Shown: positions 1 to 8,437, counted from the first letter of the stretch. The stretch: DNA of 64,000 nucleotides from JBBROS01 sp965260935 (GCA_965260935.1 OZ253374.1:2294001-2358000), one strand, 5' to 3'. Program-made: numbers and translations. Notes: generated by a model not told the origin, from the letters alone.

Positions 1-948
1 CGCACCGACCTGCTGCAGCAAGTGAGCCGCGGTTCCAACCTGCTCGACGACCTCGACCTCAACCCGCTGCTCGCGCAGGCGGACCCCGGCGGGCACGCCC
101 GCTACTGCACCCGCGAGGGCCGCAACGAGGTGCCGGACACGCTCGACGCGCAGATGATCGAGGACGCCGGGCCGCTGTTCGAGCGGGGCGAGAAGATGCA
201 GTTGCAGTATGCCGTCCGCAACACGCACCGCGCGGTCGGCACCAAGCTTTCTTCCAAGATCACCCGCAAGTACGGCATGTCCGGCCTGCAACCCGGGCAT
301 CTCCAGGTCCGTTTGCGCGGCTCGGCTGGGCAGTCGCTCGGCGCCTTCGCCGTGCAGGGCTTGAAGCTGGAAGTGCTCGGGGACGCCAACGACTACGTGG
401 GCAAGGGGCTTTCGGGGGCGACGATCGTTATCCGCACCGCCCCGAGTTCCCGCCTGGTCAGCAACCAGCACACCATTATCGGCAACACCGTGCTTTACGG
501 CGCGACCGCCGGCTATTTATTCGCGGCCGGGCAGGCGGGCGAGCGCTTCGCCGTGCGCAACAGCGGCGCTGTCGCCGTCGTTGAAGGCTGCGGCAGCAAC
601 GGCTGCGAGTACATGACCGGCGGCACCGTTGTTCTGCTGGGCGCGGTGGGCGACAATTTCGGCGCGGGGTTCACGGGCGGCCAGGCGTTCGTTTACGACG
701 CGGAGGACTTGTTCGAGCGCCGGGTCAACCCGGAGACGCTGCTTTGGCAGCGGGTCGGGCATCCGCATTGGCAGGGCGTGCTGCGCGAGCTGGTGCAGCG
801 CCACGCCGTTGAGACGCAGAGCCGCTTCGCCGCGATGATGCTGCACGGCTGGGAACGCGAGCTGCCGAAGTTCTGGCAGGTGGTGCCGAAGGAGTACGCC
901 AAGTACCTGCCGGCGCCGATGCAGGAAGAGGAGGCGTTGCGCGCCTGA
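1..948 (+). CDS. gltB: Glutamate synthase large subunit, C-terminal part (cut by window start)
   Basis: The reading frame is open from base 1, so only the last 315 residues are present. They match the C-terminal GXGXG beta-helix domain of the glutamate synthase (GOGAT) alpha subunit, which has a structural role in the enzyme that makes two glutamates from glutamine and 2-oxoglutarate. The repeated glycine motifs are visible (GNTVLYGATAGYLFAAG, GGTVVLLGAVGDNFGAG). The tail after about residue 260 (HAVETQSRFAAMML...) is the usual helical end. The catalytic amidotransferase and FMN domains lie before the window. Identification is firm; the partner gltD is not seen in the window. Confidence 0.95.
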   Translation, partial: RTDLLQQVSRGSNLLDDLDLNPLLAQADPGGHARYCTREGRNEVPDTLDAQMIEDAGPLFERGEKMQLQYAVRNTHRAVGTKLSSKITRKYGMSGLQPGHLQVRLRGSAGQSLGAFAVQGLKLEVLGDANDYVGKGLSGATIVIRTAPSSRLVSNQHTIIGNTVLYGATAGYLFAAGQAGERFAVRNSGAVAVVEGCGSNGCEYMTGGTVVLLGAVGDNFGAGFTGGQAFVYDAEDLFERRVNPETLLWQRVGHPHWQGVLRELVQRHAVETQSRFAAMMLHGWERELPKFWQVVPKEYAKYLPAPMQEEEALRA

Positions 949-987
949 CGCATTGGCGGCAGCGGGGCGGGGTGCAATACTCCACGG

Positions 988-1656
988 ATGCGGCTCCTTT
1001 ACCACCTCCCGCTCTCGCCCTTCTCCCGCAAGGTCCGGCTTGTGCTGGCGGAGAAGCGGCTGCCGTTCGAGTTGCAGGTCGAGAAGGTGTGGGAGCGGCG
1101 CGAGGAGTACCTCGAGATGAACGCCGCCTGCACCGTGCCCACCTTGGTCGAGGAAAACGGCCTCGTCGTCCCGGATTCCGGGGTTATTTGCGAATACCTT
1201 GAGGAGGCCTACCCCGACACCCCGCTTATGGGCCGCACCCTGGCCGAGCGGGTCGAGGTCCGCCGCCTCGTCGCCTGGTTCGACGGCAAGTTCGCCGACG
1301 AGGTGACCCGCAACCTGCTGGGGGAGCGCTTCATGAAGCGGCTGCTCGGGCGCGGCAACCCGGATGCCGGGGCGTTGCGCGCGGGCTACGGCAATCTGCG
1401 CCATCACCTGACGTACATCGGCTGGTTGGCCGAGAACCGGACCTGGCTCGCCGGGCCGTCGCTGTCCTACGCCGACTTCGCCGCCGCCGGCCACCTATCC
1501 GCGCTCGACTTCGCGAGCGACGTGGACTGGACCGTCTCGGCGGCGGTGCGGGACTGGTATGCCAAGGTGAAATCCCGTCCCAGCTTCCGCGCGCTGCTGG
1601 CCGACCGGGTTCCGGGCGTCACCCCGCCCGGGCATTACGCGGACCTCGATTTTTAG
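988..1656 (+). CDS. Glutathione S-transferase family protein
   Basis: A 222-residue protein with the classical GST layout. The N-terminal thioredoxin-like half contains SPFSRKVRLVLAEK (the SxxSRK glutathione-site start), the cis-proline motif VPTLVEE near residue 45-50 and the acidic-serine motif PDSGVICEYLEE near 62-70. A helical C-terminal half follows (WLAGPSLSYADFAAAGHLS). It is likely cytosolic and binds or uses glutathione; the substrate cannot be told from sequence. It starts 39 bp after gltB on the same strand with an ATG. The class is not resolved. Confidence 0.88.
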   Translation: MRLLYHLPLSPFSRKVRLVLAEKRLPFELQVEKVWERREEYLEMNAACTVPTLVEENGLVVPDSGVICEYLEEAYPDTPLMGRTLAERVEVRRLVAWFDGKFADEVTRNLLGERFMKRLLGRGNPDAGALRAGYGNLRHHLTYIGWLAENRTWLAGPSLSYADFAAAGHLSALDFASDVDWTVSAAVRDWYAKVKSRPSFRALLADRVPGVTPPGHYADLDF

Positions 1657-1810
1657 CCTGGCATAGCGCGGCTCCGACCGGACGCCCGGCAGGTGCCCGG
1701 ACGAACGCCGTCATCGCTTGCCGCCTTCGGTATCACGCATCCGCAAAACCCCTACCAATCCTCAACCTCCATGCTAGGCTCCCCATTGTGCGCTGCGACA
1801 TGAGCCGACC

Positions 1811-2713
1811 TTGCCGATCCTGACCGTCCGACACCTTACCGCCTACGCCTACCGGCAGCCCGTCGCCTTCGGCGAGCACTGCATGATGCTCCGCCCCCGC
1901 GAGGGCCACGACCAGCGCCTGATCGAGTCCCGCATCGACATCACCCCGTCGCCGAAAGAGATCCGGTGGGTCCATGACGTGTTCGGCAACAGCGTCGCCG
2001 TCGCCCGCTTCGGCCGCCGCGCCCGCGAGCTGCGCATCGAAAGCACCTGCACCCTCGACCACTCGCCCCATAACGTGCTCGACTTCCAGCTCGACCCGCA
2101 CGCCGAAACCTACCCCGTTGCCTACGCCCAGGAGGAGATGCCGGACCTCGCCCGCTCCATCGAGCGCCACTGCCCGGACCCGCGGCGGCAGGTCGACGCC
2201 TGGGCGCGATCGTTCCTCCGCACGGACGGCCCGACCCCCACCGTGGACCTGCTCGCCGCCGTGACCCGCGGCATCAAGCGGGACTTCACCTACCTCGCCC
2301 GGCACGAACCCGGCATCCAGGACCCGGCCCGGACCCTTCGTCTCGGCAGCGGCACCTGCCGCGACTACGCCGTCCTGATGATGGAAGCCGCCCGCGCGCT
2401 CGGTTTCGCCGCCCGCTTCGTGTCCGGCTACATCTACTCCCCCGGCCTCGACGGCGGGCCTTACCTCGGCGGCGGCGCGACCCACGCCTGGGCGCGCATC
2501 TACCTCCCCGGCGCCGGCTGGGTCGAGTTCGACCCGACCAATGGCATCGTCGGCAACAAGGACCTCATCCGCGTCGCCGTCGCCCGCGACCCCGGCCAGG
2601 CCATCCCCTTGCAAGGCACCTACACCGGCTTCCCGGCCGACAGCCTCGGCATGACCGTCGAAGTCCAGGTCACGTCCAACGACCCTCCCCAGCCCTTGCG
2701 CCGCCACGCCTGA
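1811..2713 (+). CDS. Transglutaminase-like (cysteine peptidase fold) protein 1
   Basis: A 300-residue protein with the bacterial transglutaminase N-terminal beta domain (VRHLTAYAYRQPVAFGEH) and a transglutaminase core. All three catalytic elements are visible: Cys in GTCRDYAVLMM, His in ATHAWARIYLPG, and Asp in VEFDPTNGIVG. Such proteins are usually predicted amide-bond hydrolases or peptidases rather than cross-linkers. The start is TTG at 1811, chosen because the family begins a few residues before the VRH-T-Y-Y motif; the ATG at 1800 is out of frame. It begins a block with a second transglutaminase-like gene 22 bp downstream. Confidence 0.85.
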   Translation: MPILTVRHLTAYAYRQPVAFGEHCMMLRPREGHDQRLIESRIDITPSPKEIRWVHDVFGNSVAVARFGRRARELRIESTCTLDHSPHNVLDFQLDPHAETYPVAYAQEEMPDLARSIERHCPDPRRQVDAWARSFLRTDGPTPTVDLLAAVTRGIKRDFTYLARHEPGIQDPARTLRLGSGTCRDYAVLMMEAARALGFAARFVSGYIYSPGLDGGPYLGGGATHAWARIYLPGAGWVEFDPTNGIVGNKDLIRVAVARDPGQAIPLQGTYTGFPADSLGMTVEVQVTSNDPPQPLRRHA

Positions 2714-2735
2714 CCTCAACGAAAGGAGCCCGCCC

Positions 2736-3548
2736 ATGCTGATCCGCGCCGGCTACGAGATCGTCTACGACAGCCAGCAGCCCACCCCCATGCTGCTCAA
2801 CCTCAGCATCCACCCGTCCCGCGCCAAAGACCTGCGAACGCCGCACCAGATCCGCTTCGATCCCCCGGTCGAGGCCCGCGACTACACCGACGGGTTCGGC
2901 AACGCCTGCACCCGCATCGTCGCCCCCGCCGGGCGGATGACCATTTCCACGAGTTTCGACGTGGAGGATTCCGGCGAGCCGGACCGCCAATCCCCCGGCG
3001 CGGTCCAGCACCCGGTCCAGGACCTCCCGGACGACGTTCTCGTTTTCCTGCTCGGCAGCCGCTACTGCGACACCGACAAGCTCGGCGACCTGGCCTGGTC
3101 GCTGTTCGGCGGCGCCGAACCCGGCTGGCCCCGCATCCAGGCCATCTGCGATTACGCGCACGACCGCCTCACCTTCGGTTACGAGCACGCCGACCCGACC
3201 CGCACCGCCTTTGACGCCCATTCCGGCCGCTACGGCGTTTGCCGGGACTTCGCCCACCTCGCCGTGACACTTTGCCGCTGCATGAACATCCCCGCCCGCT
3301 ACTGCACCGGCTACCTGGGCGACATCGGCGTGCCGCCCGCCGACGCGCCGATGGACTTCAGCGCCTGGTTCGACGTTTACCTGGGCGGCGAGTGGCACAC
3401 GCTGGACGCCCGCCACAACGTCCCGAGGATCGGGCGCATCCTGATGGCGCGCGGGCGGGACGCGACCGACGTCGCGCTCACCACCACCTTCGGCAGTTGC
3501 CGCCTGGCCGGGTTCCTGGTGCATACCGACGAGATCGTGGCCGCATGA
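2736..3548 (+). CDS. Transglutaminase-like protein 2 (altered His position)
   Basis: A 270-residue transglutaminase-fold protein with a clear ribosome site (gaaaggag) before its ATG. The catalytic Cys motif GVCRDFAHLAVTL is present, and TLDARHNVPRIGR carries the Asp. The position where the canonical His would sit reads DFSAWFDVYLGG, that is Ser instead of His. Either this subfamily uses a different residue or it is not a standard hydrolase; I cannot decide from one sequence. The stop overlaps the start of the amidohydrolase gene as ATGA, so the two are probably translationally coupled. Confidence 0.82.
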   Translation: MLIRAGYEIVYDSQQPTPMLLNLSIHPSRAKDLRTPHQIRFDPPVEARDYTDGFGNACTRIVAPAGRMTISTSFDVEDSGEPDRQSPGAVQHPVQDLPDDVLVFLLGSRYCDTDKLGDLAWSLFGGAEPGWPRIQAICDYAHDRLTFGYEHADPTRTAFDAHSGRYGVCRDFAHLAVTLCRCMNIPARYCTGYLGDIGVPPADAPMDFSAWFDVYLGGEWHTLDARHNVPRIGRILMARGRDATDVALTTTFGSCRLAGFLVHTDEIVAA

Positions 3549-4273
3549 TCGAGCCCGTCAGCGTCGTCAACGAGCACGGCGCGTCGCCCTACGTTCTGCT
3601 CTGCGAGCACGCTTCCAACCACATCCCCGACGAGTACGGCCGCCTCGGCCTCGATGAAGCCGACCTCGGGCGTCATATCGCCTGGGATATCGGGGCCGCC
3701 GGCACTGCCCGCCATCTGGCCGGGCTGCTCGACGCGCCCCTTTACCTGTCCGGCTTTTCCCGCCTGCTGATCGACTGCAACCGCCCCGAAGGCGTTCCGT
3801 CCAGCATCCCCACGGTCAGCGAGGACACCGAGATCCCCGGCAACCGGAACCTTTCGCAGCAGGAACGCGACCGGCGCGCCGGCGCCTTTTTCCACCCGTT
3901 CCGCGACGCGGTGGCCGCGGCTCTGGACCGCCGCCAAGCGGAGGGTAGGCCCACCAAGGTCATCGGCATCCACAGCTTCACGCCGATCTTCCTGGCCGTC
4001 TCCCGGCGTTGGCAGGCCGGCATCCTTTACGGGAGCGCGGCCGGGTTCGCCCGGTCCCTGATCGCCAACCTGCACGCCCAGACCGGACTTGAGATCGGCG
4101 ACAACGAGCCTTACCGCGTCAGCAAAGACACCGACTACACCGTTCCCCGGCACGGCGACGCCCGTGGGCTGGATGCCGCCCTGGTGGAAATCCGGCAAGA
4201 CCTGCTCACCGACAAGCAGGGCATGGAAACCTGGGCCTCCCACCTTGCCAAAGCCCTTGCCGCCAGTTTGTAG
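3545..4273 (+). CDS. N-formylglutamate amidohydrolase family protein
   Basis: A 242-residue protein of the N-formylglutamate deformylase family (PF05013 type). Conserved stretches are CEHASNHIPDEYG (residues 19-31), HIAWDIGA, RLLIDCNRP, IGIHSFTP, IGDNEPY and the end LVEIRQDLL. Characterised members hydrolyse N-formyl-glutamate at the end of histidine degradation, but no hut genes are nearby, so the substrate here is open. The start ATG overlaps the stop of the preceding transglutaminase-like gene (ATGA). The synthetase-like gene follows after 28 bp, which suggests one transcript. Confidence 0.85.
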   Translation: MIEPVSVVNEHGASPYVLLCEHASNHIPDEYGRLGLDEADLGRHIAWDIGAAGTARHLAGLLDAPLYLSGFSRLLIDCNRPEGVPSSIPTVSEDTEIPGNRNLSQQERDRRAGAFFHPFRDAVAAALDRRQAEGRPTKVIGIHSFTPIFLAVSRRWQAGILYGSAAGFARSLIANLHAQTGLEIGDNEPYRVSKDTDYTVPRHGDARGLDAALVEIRQDLLTDKQGMETWASHLAKALAASL

Positions 4274-4301
4274 GGCATCTCGCGACAATATATCACCAGC
4301 C

Positions 4302-5624
4302 ATGAAGCTCCGCCTCGCCGTCAATCCGTCAAGCTGGCTCGACATCTCCCAGGCCCGCCAAGCCCTTATCGCCTTTCTTCTGGCCCGGCGGCACGGCGCG
4401 CAACTCCTGCTTCGGCTCGACGACGCCGACGCCGGGCGCGCCCAGCCGGAGCACGGGCGAGGCGTCCCGCACGACCTGGCCTGGCTCGGCCTCGATTGGG
4501 ACCAAACGGTCCAGCAATCGGGCCGGCTGCCGCTTTACCAGGCTGCCGCCGGGCGGCTGCGGGCCGCCGGACGGCTTTATCCGTGCTTCGAGAGCGAGGA
4601 GGAGCTTAACGCCAAGCGCGACCAGCGGCAGCGCCGCGGTTTGTCGCCCATCTACGACCGGGCCATGCTCAATCTTACTCCCGCGCAGCGTGCCCGGGCC
4701 GAGGCCGGCGGCAAACGGCCTTATTGGCGCTTCCGCTTGTCCGGCGTCGAGGCCGAGTGGGGCGACATGGTGCTTGGCCGCCAGCGCGTCAAACTTTCCG
4801 CCGTCAGCGACCCGATCCTGGTCCGCGCCGACGATACGCCGCTGCAAACCTTCACGTCCGCCGTTGACGACGGGGATTTTGGCGTCACCCACGTCGTCCG
4901 CGAGGACAGCCAGCGCACCAGCACCGCCATCCAGCAGGACATCCTTGCCGCCCTGGGCGTCCGTTCCGGCGCCGTCCGCTATGCCCATCTCCCCGGTCTC
5001 GGCTTCCCGGAGCCCGCCAAAGGCGCCCGCGCGCCCACGCTGCGCACCCTGCGCCACGACGGCATCGAGCCCGAGGCCCTGGCCGCCTTTCTCGCCGCCC
5101 TCGGCACGCCGGACAGCCCGGCGCCCGCCGCCGCCGCGGTTCTCGCCCGAACTTTTGACCTGTCCCGGATCGCCAAGGACGCGCCCCGGTTCGACCCTGC
5201 CGAACTCCTTGCGCTTAACCGCCACCATCTGCGGACGCTTTCGTTCGACGCCGTGCAGGCCCGGCTCCCGCCCGGCGCGACCCGGCCTTTCTGGCACGCC
5301 GTCCGCGGCCATATCGACCTGCTGACCGAGGCACGCGCCTGGTGGGACATCGTCGTTGGCGAGGTTGTTTCGCCGCCGATGGAGGCCGAAACCGCGTTCC
5401 TGCGGCAGGCCCTGAGCGTTCTGCCCGCCGAACCGTGGGACGCCGCCACTTGGCCCGCCTGGGCCGACGCGTTGAGCCGCGCAACCGGGCGCGAGGGCGA
5501 ACGCCTCCTTCTGCCGCTCCGGCTGGCCCTTACCGGCGAGGAGCAAGGCCCGGAGCTTCCGGACCTGCTGCCGCTGATCGGCCGTCCGCGAGCCGCCGAA
5601 CGCCTGGCGCGGGCGACGCGCTGA
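4302..5624 (+). CDS. Glutamyl-tRNA synthetase paralogue lacking HIGH and KMSKS motifs
   Basis: A 440-residue protein that aligns along its whole length with bacterial GluRS. It keeps RRHGAQLLLRLDDAD (normally RHGG-FLLRIEDTD), DLAWLGLDWD, YPCFESEEEL, DPILVRADDTPL, FTSAVDDGDFGVTHVVRED and an end like other GluRS (ALTGEEQGPELPDLLPLIGR). The two ATP-binding signatures are gone: the HIGH-equivalent region reads NPSSWLDISQARQAL where GluRS has a PTG-LHVGNARTAL pattern, and the KLSKR loop is replaced by AKGARAPTLRTLR. It is therefore unlikely to charge tRNA by the normal mechanism. It ends a block with two transglutaminase-like genes and an amidohydrolase. A true GluRS must be elsewhere. The function is unknown. 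Confidence 0.8.
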   Translation: MKLRLAVNPSSWLDISQARQALIAFLLARRHGAQLLLRLDDADAGRAQPEHGRGVPHDLAWLGLDWDQTVQQSGRLPLYQAAAGRLRAAGRLYPCFESEEELNAKRDQRQRRGLSPIYDRAMLNLTPAQRARAEAGGKRPYWRFRLSGVEAEWGDMVLGRQRVKLSAVSDPILVRADDTPLQTFTSAVDDGDFGVTHVVREDSQRTSTAIQQDILAALGVRSGAVRYAHLPGLGFPEPAKGARAPTLRTLRHDGIEPEALAAFLAALGTPDSPAPAAAAVLARTFDLSRIAKDAPRFDPAELLALNRHHLRTLSFDAVQARLPPGATRPFWHAVRGHIDLLTEARAWWDIVVGEVVSPPMEAETAFLRQALSVLPAEPWDAATWPAWADALSRATGREGERLLLPLRLALTGEEQGPELPDLLPLIGRPRAAERLARATR

Positions 5625-6048
5625 GGGCCGTCGTTTCGGCGGCCTGCACCGCCCGGCAAGATGTCGAGCATTGGGACAATCTCCGGGCGTTGCCGCCCGA
5701 CCCCAACCCGAGCGGCAGGACGATGACCGACGACGCCGCGGTAGGGATAGGCCACAAGCATACGGCGGCCAGCGGCAGGCCGTTGCACCCGTGGGGGCGT
5801 CCAACATGCGTGCAAGCGCCTTGCCTCACGCGCCGTGCTGGCGTAACGTTGGTTCGTGGTATTTGTTCTGCCAATGCTGGGATGCACGACGCAGCCGATA
5901 GTCCAGCGACTGTCGCCCGCCATCCCGCGTGCCGCGGGCGGCCTCCTCCTTCGACTTACCCGCCCCTGAGCGCCACGCCCGGCTGATGGTCGGCTACGCT
6001 CAGGGGAACCTGAGACCGCCGTTTCCACCTTTGCCGAGGATCGCGCCC
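5625..6048 (+). other. Upstream region of leuA, no gene assigned
   Basis: This 424-bp stretch has no convincing protein-coding gene. It presumably holds the leuA promoter and leader. The only clear structure is the hairpin at 5963-6006, listed separately. Short open frames here have no recognisable product. Confidence 0.5.
5963..6006 (+). promoter_or_regulatory. Leader stem-loop upstream of leuA
   Basis: A perfect 10-bp inverted repeat (cccctgagcg at 5963-5972, cgctcagggg at 5997-6006) encloses a 24-nt loop that can form a further small GCC/GGC helix. It ends 42 nt before the leuA ATG at 6049. It has no T-run, so it is not a simple terminator. It could be a leader RNA structure or a protein-binding site. 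Confidence 0.4.
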
Positions 6049-7623
6049 ATGACGATCAATCATCCCAGTTTCGGCCAAATGGCCGATGACCGCGTTATTA
6101 TTTTCGACACCACGCTGCGCGACGGAGAGCAATCGCCCGGCTTCTCGATGAACCTGGCCGAGAAGGTCCGCATGGCCGAGGCGTTGGCGGAGCTTGGGGT
6201 GGACGTGATGGAGGCCGGGTTCCCGATTGCCTCGCCGGGGGATTTCGAGAGCGTCCAGGCCATCGCGGCGCGGGTGAAGGGGCCGGTGATCTGCGGCTTG
6301 GCGCGGACGGGGCAGGCCGATATCCTTCGGGCCGCCGAGGCGCTGCGTCCGGCGGAGCGCAAGCGCATCCACGTCTTTCTCAGCACCAGCCCGCTGCACA
6401 TGAAGTATAAGCTGCGCATGGAGCCGGAGCAGGTGCTTGAACTCACCACCGCTTCCGTCACGCTGGCGCGGCAATATGCCGACGATGTCGAGTGGTCGGC
6501 CGAGGACGGCAGCCGGACCGAGGCGGATTTCCTGTGCCGCTGCGTGGAGGCCGCGATCAAGGCCGGGGCCACGACGATCAATATTCCCGACACGGTGGGC
6601 TACGCGGTGCCGGACGATATGGCGCGCATCTTCACCATGCTGCGCGAGCGGGTGCCGGGCGCGGACACGGTCGTGCTTTCCACGCATAACCACAACGACC
6701 TGGGCCTGGCCGTGGCCAATACCTTGGCGGCCGTGCGGGCCGGGGTGCGGCAGATCGAATGCACCATCAACGGGATTGGGGAGCGGGCCGGGAACGCGGC
6801 GCTGGAGGAGATCGTGATGGCGATCCGGACCCGGCCCGATGCTGCGCCGTTCAGCCATGCGGTCGAGACGACGCGCATCCTGCGCACCAGCAAGCTGCTG
6901 TCGATGATCACCGGCTTCGACGTGCAGCCGAACAAGGCAATCGTCGGGCGCAACGCGTTCGCCCATGAGAGCGGGATCCATCAGGACGGCGTGCTGAAGA
7001 ATGCCGCGACCTACGAGATCATGACGCCGGAGAGCGTGGGCTGGAGCAAGAGCAGCCTGGTGATGGGCAAGCATTCGGGCCGGGCCGCGTTCCGCGACAA
7101 GCTCAAGGCGCTCGGTTACGGGGACGTTGGGGACAACCAGCTCAACGACGCCTTCCGGCGGTTCAAGGATTTGGCCGACCGCAAGAAGCTTGTTTACGAC
7201 GAGGACATCAGCGCGCTGGTTGACGATGCCGTCGGGCGTGACAACGAGCGGATCCGGTTCGTGTCGCTGGACCTCCATGCCGGATCGAAAGCGCCGCCGC
7301 GGGCGGTGCTGGAGCTTGAGATCGACGGGCGCGTGCTGATGGCGGAAGAGAGCGGGGACGGGCCGGTCGATGCCACGTTCCGGGCGATCCATGCCCTGTT
7401 CCCGCATGAGGCGCGGCTCGTGCTGTTCTCGGTGGGCGCTGTGACGGAAGGGACGGACGCGCAGGCGAAGACGACGGTGCGCCTGGAAGAGGGCGGCAAG
7501 ATGGTCGATGGGCAAGGGGCTGACACCGACACCATCGTCGCCTCCGCCCGCGCCTACGTTCACGCGCTGAACAAGCTGCTCGTGAAGCGGGCGCGGACGG
7601 AGCCGGAGGCGCTTTCGGCGTAA
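6049..7623 (+). CDS. leuA: 2-isopropylmalate synthase
   Basis: Condenses acetyl-CoA with 2-oxoisovalerate, the first committed step of leucine biosynthesis, in the cytosol. The 524-residue protein has the HMGL-like TIM-barrel with the catalytic start FDTTLRDGEQSPGFSMN (residues 18-34), the metal-binding HNHNDLG and GIGERAGNAALEE. It also has a complete C-terminal LeuA dimer/regulatory domain (from about residue 395) where leucine feedback acts. The chosen start is ATG 6049; an in-frame ATG at 6079 (MADDRVIIFDTT) is possible. The gene stands alone between the GluRS-like gene and convergent lipoprotein genes. Confidence 0.96.
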   Translation: MTINHPSFGQMADDRVIIFDTTLRDGEQSPGFSMNLAEKVRMAEALAELGVDVMEAGFPIASPGDFESVQAIAARVKGPVICGLARTGQADILRAAEALRPAERKRIHVFLSTSPLHMKYKLRMEPEQVLELTTASVTLARQYADDVEWSAEDGSRTEADFLCRCVEAAIKAGATTINIPDTVGYAVPDDMARIFTMLRERVPGADTVVLSTHNHNDLGLAVANTLAAVRAGVRQIECTINGIGERAGNAALEEIVMAIRTRPDAAPFSHAVETTRILRTSKLLSMITGFDVQPNKAIVGRNAFAHESGIHQDGVLKNAATYEIMTPESVGWSKSSLVMGKHSGRAAFRDKLKALGYGDVGDNQLNDAFRRFKDLADRKKLVYDEDISALVDDAVGRDNERIRFVSLDLHAGSKAPPRAVLELEIDGRVLMAEESGDGPVDATFRAIHALFPHEARLVLFSVGAVTEGTDAQAKTTVRLEEGGKMVDGQGADTDTIVASARAYVHALNKLLVKRARTEPEALSA

Positions 7624-7624
7624 T

Positions 7625-7652
7625 CAGCGCCCGGAGAACGGGGCTGGCGCTG
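7625..7652. terminator. Possible bidirectional terminator hairpin between leuA and lipoprotein gene
   Basis: The inverted repeat cagcgcc/ggcgctg lies exactly between the convergent ends of leuA (7623) and the lipoprotein gene (7658). The stem is 7 bp and there is no strong T-run, so its terminator role is inferred mainly from position. Confidence 0.4.
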
Positions 7653-7657
7653 TTGCG

Positions 7658-8002
7658 TCAGTACCCGTAGGCGGGCCGCTGCTGGTAATAGCCGGGCGCC
7701 GGCTGTTGCGGGTAGTAGCCGCTGGCCGGCTGCTGGTAGTAGGGCCGCTGTTCGTATTCCGGACGGCTTGGGCCGCGCGGCGTGGTGACCGCGCCTGTGC
7801 CGGCGCCCAGCGCGCCGCCGGCCAATGCGCCGATCGCGGCCCCACGGCCGCCCCCGGCGATCGCGCCGATGGCGGCACCCGTGCCGGCGCCCAGGACGCC
7901 GCCGCCTACGGCCCGCTGGCCCGGATCATACGGGTTCGTGCAAGCCGTAAGCCCTAGCCCGGCGATCAATGACAAACTGAGCAAAGCTTTGTTTCGTGAC
8001 AT
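7658..8002 (-). CDS. Glycine-zipper lipoprotein with Tyr/Gln-rich tail
   Basis: A 114-residue small lipoprotein. It has a signal peptide ending in the lipobox LGLTAC (Cys21), a glycine-zipper segment of about 45 residues (GAAIGAIAGGGRGAAIGALA) and a low-complexity Y/Q/P tail with repeated YYQQ and PGYY units. Proteins of this type are anchored in the outer or inner membrane and often affect envelope integrity, but no specific role can be named. It follows the sibling gene at 8018-8239 by 15 nt on the same strand, so the two probably arose by duplication and share a transcript. Confidence 0.75.
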   Translation of the reverse strand: MSRNKALLSLSLIAGLGLTACTNPYDPGQRAVGGGVLGAGTGAAIGAIAGGGRGAAIGALAGGALGAGTGAVTTPRGPSRPEYEQRPYYQQPASGYYPQQPAPGYYQQRPAYGY

Positions 8003-8017
8003 TACTTACCTCCTGAA

Positions 8018-8239
8018 TCAATACCGCCTAGGGGCCGTCACGGCGCCGCCGATGGCGCCGACCCCGCCGCCGATCAGAGCGCCGGTTCCCGCGTTCCCGC
8101 CCGTAACCGCGCCGGCCGCGGCGCCGCCTCCGGCCCCGAGCAGGCCGCCCGTGACCGCGCGGGTGCCGGGATCCCTACCACAAGCGGCAACAAGCGAAAC
8201 GATACCGGCGAGCGCGAAGACTGTTCTTAACATTTTCAT
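8018..8239 (-). CDS. Small glycine-zipper lipoprotein
   Basis: A 73-residue protein with a signal peptide and lipobox (VAAC, Cys20), followed almost entirely by a glycine-zipper repeat (GAGGGAAAGAVTGGNAGTG). It lacks the Tyr/Gln tail of its downstream neighbour but shares the same start after the Cys (DPGTRAVTGGLLGAG versus DPGQRAVGGGVLGAG), which indicates paralogy. A ribosome site (gaggagg) precedes the ATG. The function is unknown; it is probably a membrane-inserted envelope protein. Confidence 0.72.
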   Translation of the reverse strand: MKMLRTVFALAGIVSLVAACGRDPGTRAVTGGLLGAGGGAAAGAVTGGNAGTGALIGGGVGAIGGAVTAPRRY

Positions 8240-8437
8240 ATCCCAATCCTCCTCTACAGACCTTAATTCATGGTGAACACTGAAATGGTGACTGAGCTAT
8301 GGCAACACTGCGGCGAGACCGCGATTGACGCGAATGTGAATACTTCCCGAAGATACGGACCATCGCCGCGATGGCTTTGCCGGACGGCTGACGATTTCAT
8401 CCAGGCCCATTTTAAGTCGCGTTGATAGGATAGCAAA

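Noticed and set aside
5671..5901. Possible Trp-rich leader peptide upstream of leuA
   Set aside because: The residues (CWRNVGSWYLFCQCW) are Trp- and Cys-rich, not Leu-rich as expected for leucine attenuation, and there is no ribosome site or clear antiterminator.
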